A stretch of 6,282 nt of DNA, from contig CALLJA010000629.1 of the NCBI GenBank assembly GCA_938008865.1, positions 1-6,282 on the forward strand, in the 5' to 3' direction. Source of the DNA: an uncultured Anaerolineales bacterium. Lineage in GTDB: Bacteria > Chloroflexota > Anaerolineae > Anaerolineales > Villigracilaceae. Within the stretch, counting starts at the first letter, position 1, and each line of letters begins with the position of its first letter. Positions 5,849 through 6,282 of this stretch are shown piece by piece. The translations under genes and the position numbers were made by a program. The notes below the pieces were generated by a model. It had not been told where the DNA came from, did not search any database, and worked only from the letters and a program-made list of their open reading frames with translations.

Positions 5849-6282
5849 ATGACCAATACCCTGCAAACTCTCCTCTCACAATTTCCCTTCCCGTACTCCA
5901 CCCACGGCAATTTGAACACGCCGATCACGGGCATCACCCTCGACAGCCGCGCCGTAAAGCCTGGCGACTTGTTCGTGGCCATGCGTGGCGGAAACGCCGA
6001 CGGACATGACTACATTCCCAAGGCCCTGTTGAACGGGGCCGCCGCCGTGGTGGGGGAGAAATCCGCTGCGGAACTCGGGATGCCCACCGTGCCTTATATC
6101 CAGGTGGAAAATGCCCGCCAGTCTCTGACGTGGCTGGCTGGCGCCTTTTACGATTGGCCTGGCCGCAAGCTGACGGTGATCGGCGTGACGGGCACCGACG
6201 GCAAGACCACCACCAGCAACCTGCTCTACCGCATCCTCATCGCGGCGGGACTCAAGGCGGGCATGATCTCCACCGTCAACGC
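5849..6282 (+). CDS. murE: UDP-N-acetylmuramoyl-tripeptide synthetase (MurE ligase), N-terminal part
   Basis: About 144 residues are visible before the window ends. MurE adds the third amino acid (diaminopimelate or lysine) to UDP-MurNAc-L-Ala-D-Glu in cytoplasmic peptidoglycan precursor synthesis. The N-terminal UDP-binding domain shows ITGITLDSRAVKPGDLFVA (26-44), with the DSR motif at 32-34, then GHDYIPKALLNGAAAVV. The central ATP-binding domain begins with the P-loop GVTGTDGKTTT (112-122), whose Lys119 binds phosphate, and continues towards the STVNA segment. The order of DSR motif, VKPGDLFVA and P-loop at about residue 112 fits MurE better than MurF or MurC. The ATG at 5849 is the first possible start because an in-frame TGA lies at 5840. 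No clear Shine-Dalgarno precedes it. The amino-acid specificity loop lies outside the window. Confidence 0.88.
   Translation, partial: MTNTLQTLLSQFPFPYSTHGNLNTPITGITLDSRAVKPGDLFVAMRGGNADGHDYIPKALLNGAAAVVGEKSAAELGMPTVPYIQVENARQSLTWLAGAFYDWPGRKLTVIGVTGTDGKTTTSNLLYRILIAAGLKAGMISTVN

Noticed and set aside
4990..5982. A 330-codon open frame on the - strand across the b-delta gene, the terminator and the start of murE
   Set aside because: It crosses a clear terminator and two recognised genes, and its glycine-rich sequence is the complement of the alanine-rich coiled coil.

Overview
The window holds the 3' end of a respiratory complex I (nuo) operon, directly followed on the same strand by an F-type ATP synthase membrane-sector (Fo) operon, and then the start of a cell-wall ligase gene. 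All seven genes read on the + strand. The DNA is GC-rich with a strong C/G third-position bias in the nuo genes. Paired nuoM-type genes, a truncated b-delta fusion of the ATP synthase stator, non-ATG starts and a promoter sitting almost on a start codon suggest a member of Chloroflexota (Anaerolineae-like). That assignment is an inference from memory of gene organisation, not a database result.

Layout: (1) 1-446, C-terminal part of a NuoM-type subunit. (2) 460-2001, a second, complete NuoM-type subunit. (3) 2002-3447, NuoN, starting at GTG immediately after the preceding stop codon. (4) 3448-3492, a 45-bp gap with a near-consensus sigma-70-type promoter (TTGACC, 17 bp, TATAAT) whose expected start of transcription lies about 2 bases before the next ATG. 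(5) 3493-3765, a two-helix AtpZ/AtpI-like protein. (6) 3778-4758, subunit a (atpB) from TTG. (7) 4793-5035, subunit c (atpE). (8) 5053-5787, subunit b whose C-terminus is fused to the C-terminal domain of delta. (9) 5802-5840, a strong intrinsic terminator. (10) 5849 to the window end, the N-terminal part of MurE.

Functionally, the complex I antiporter-like subunits (two NuoM types plus NuoN) would translocate protons outward, and the adjacent Fo genes would let protons back in to drive ATP synthesis. The F1 genes (alpha, gamma, beta, epsilon) do not follow b-delta. The terminator and murE come instead, so F1 must be encoded elsewhere.

The points most worth a second look are: the b-delta fusion that lacks the delta N-terminal domain; the second NuoM, which has leucine where the conserved TM7 lysine should be while the other key charges are kept; the tandem nuoM arrangement; the apparently leaderless first atp gene; and the isolated Fo operon.
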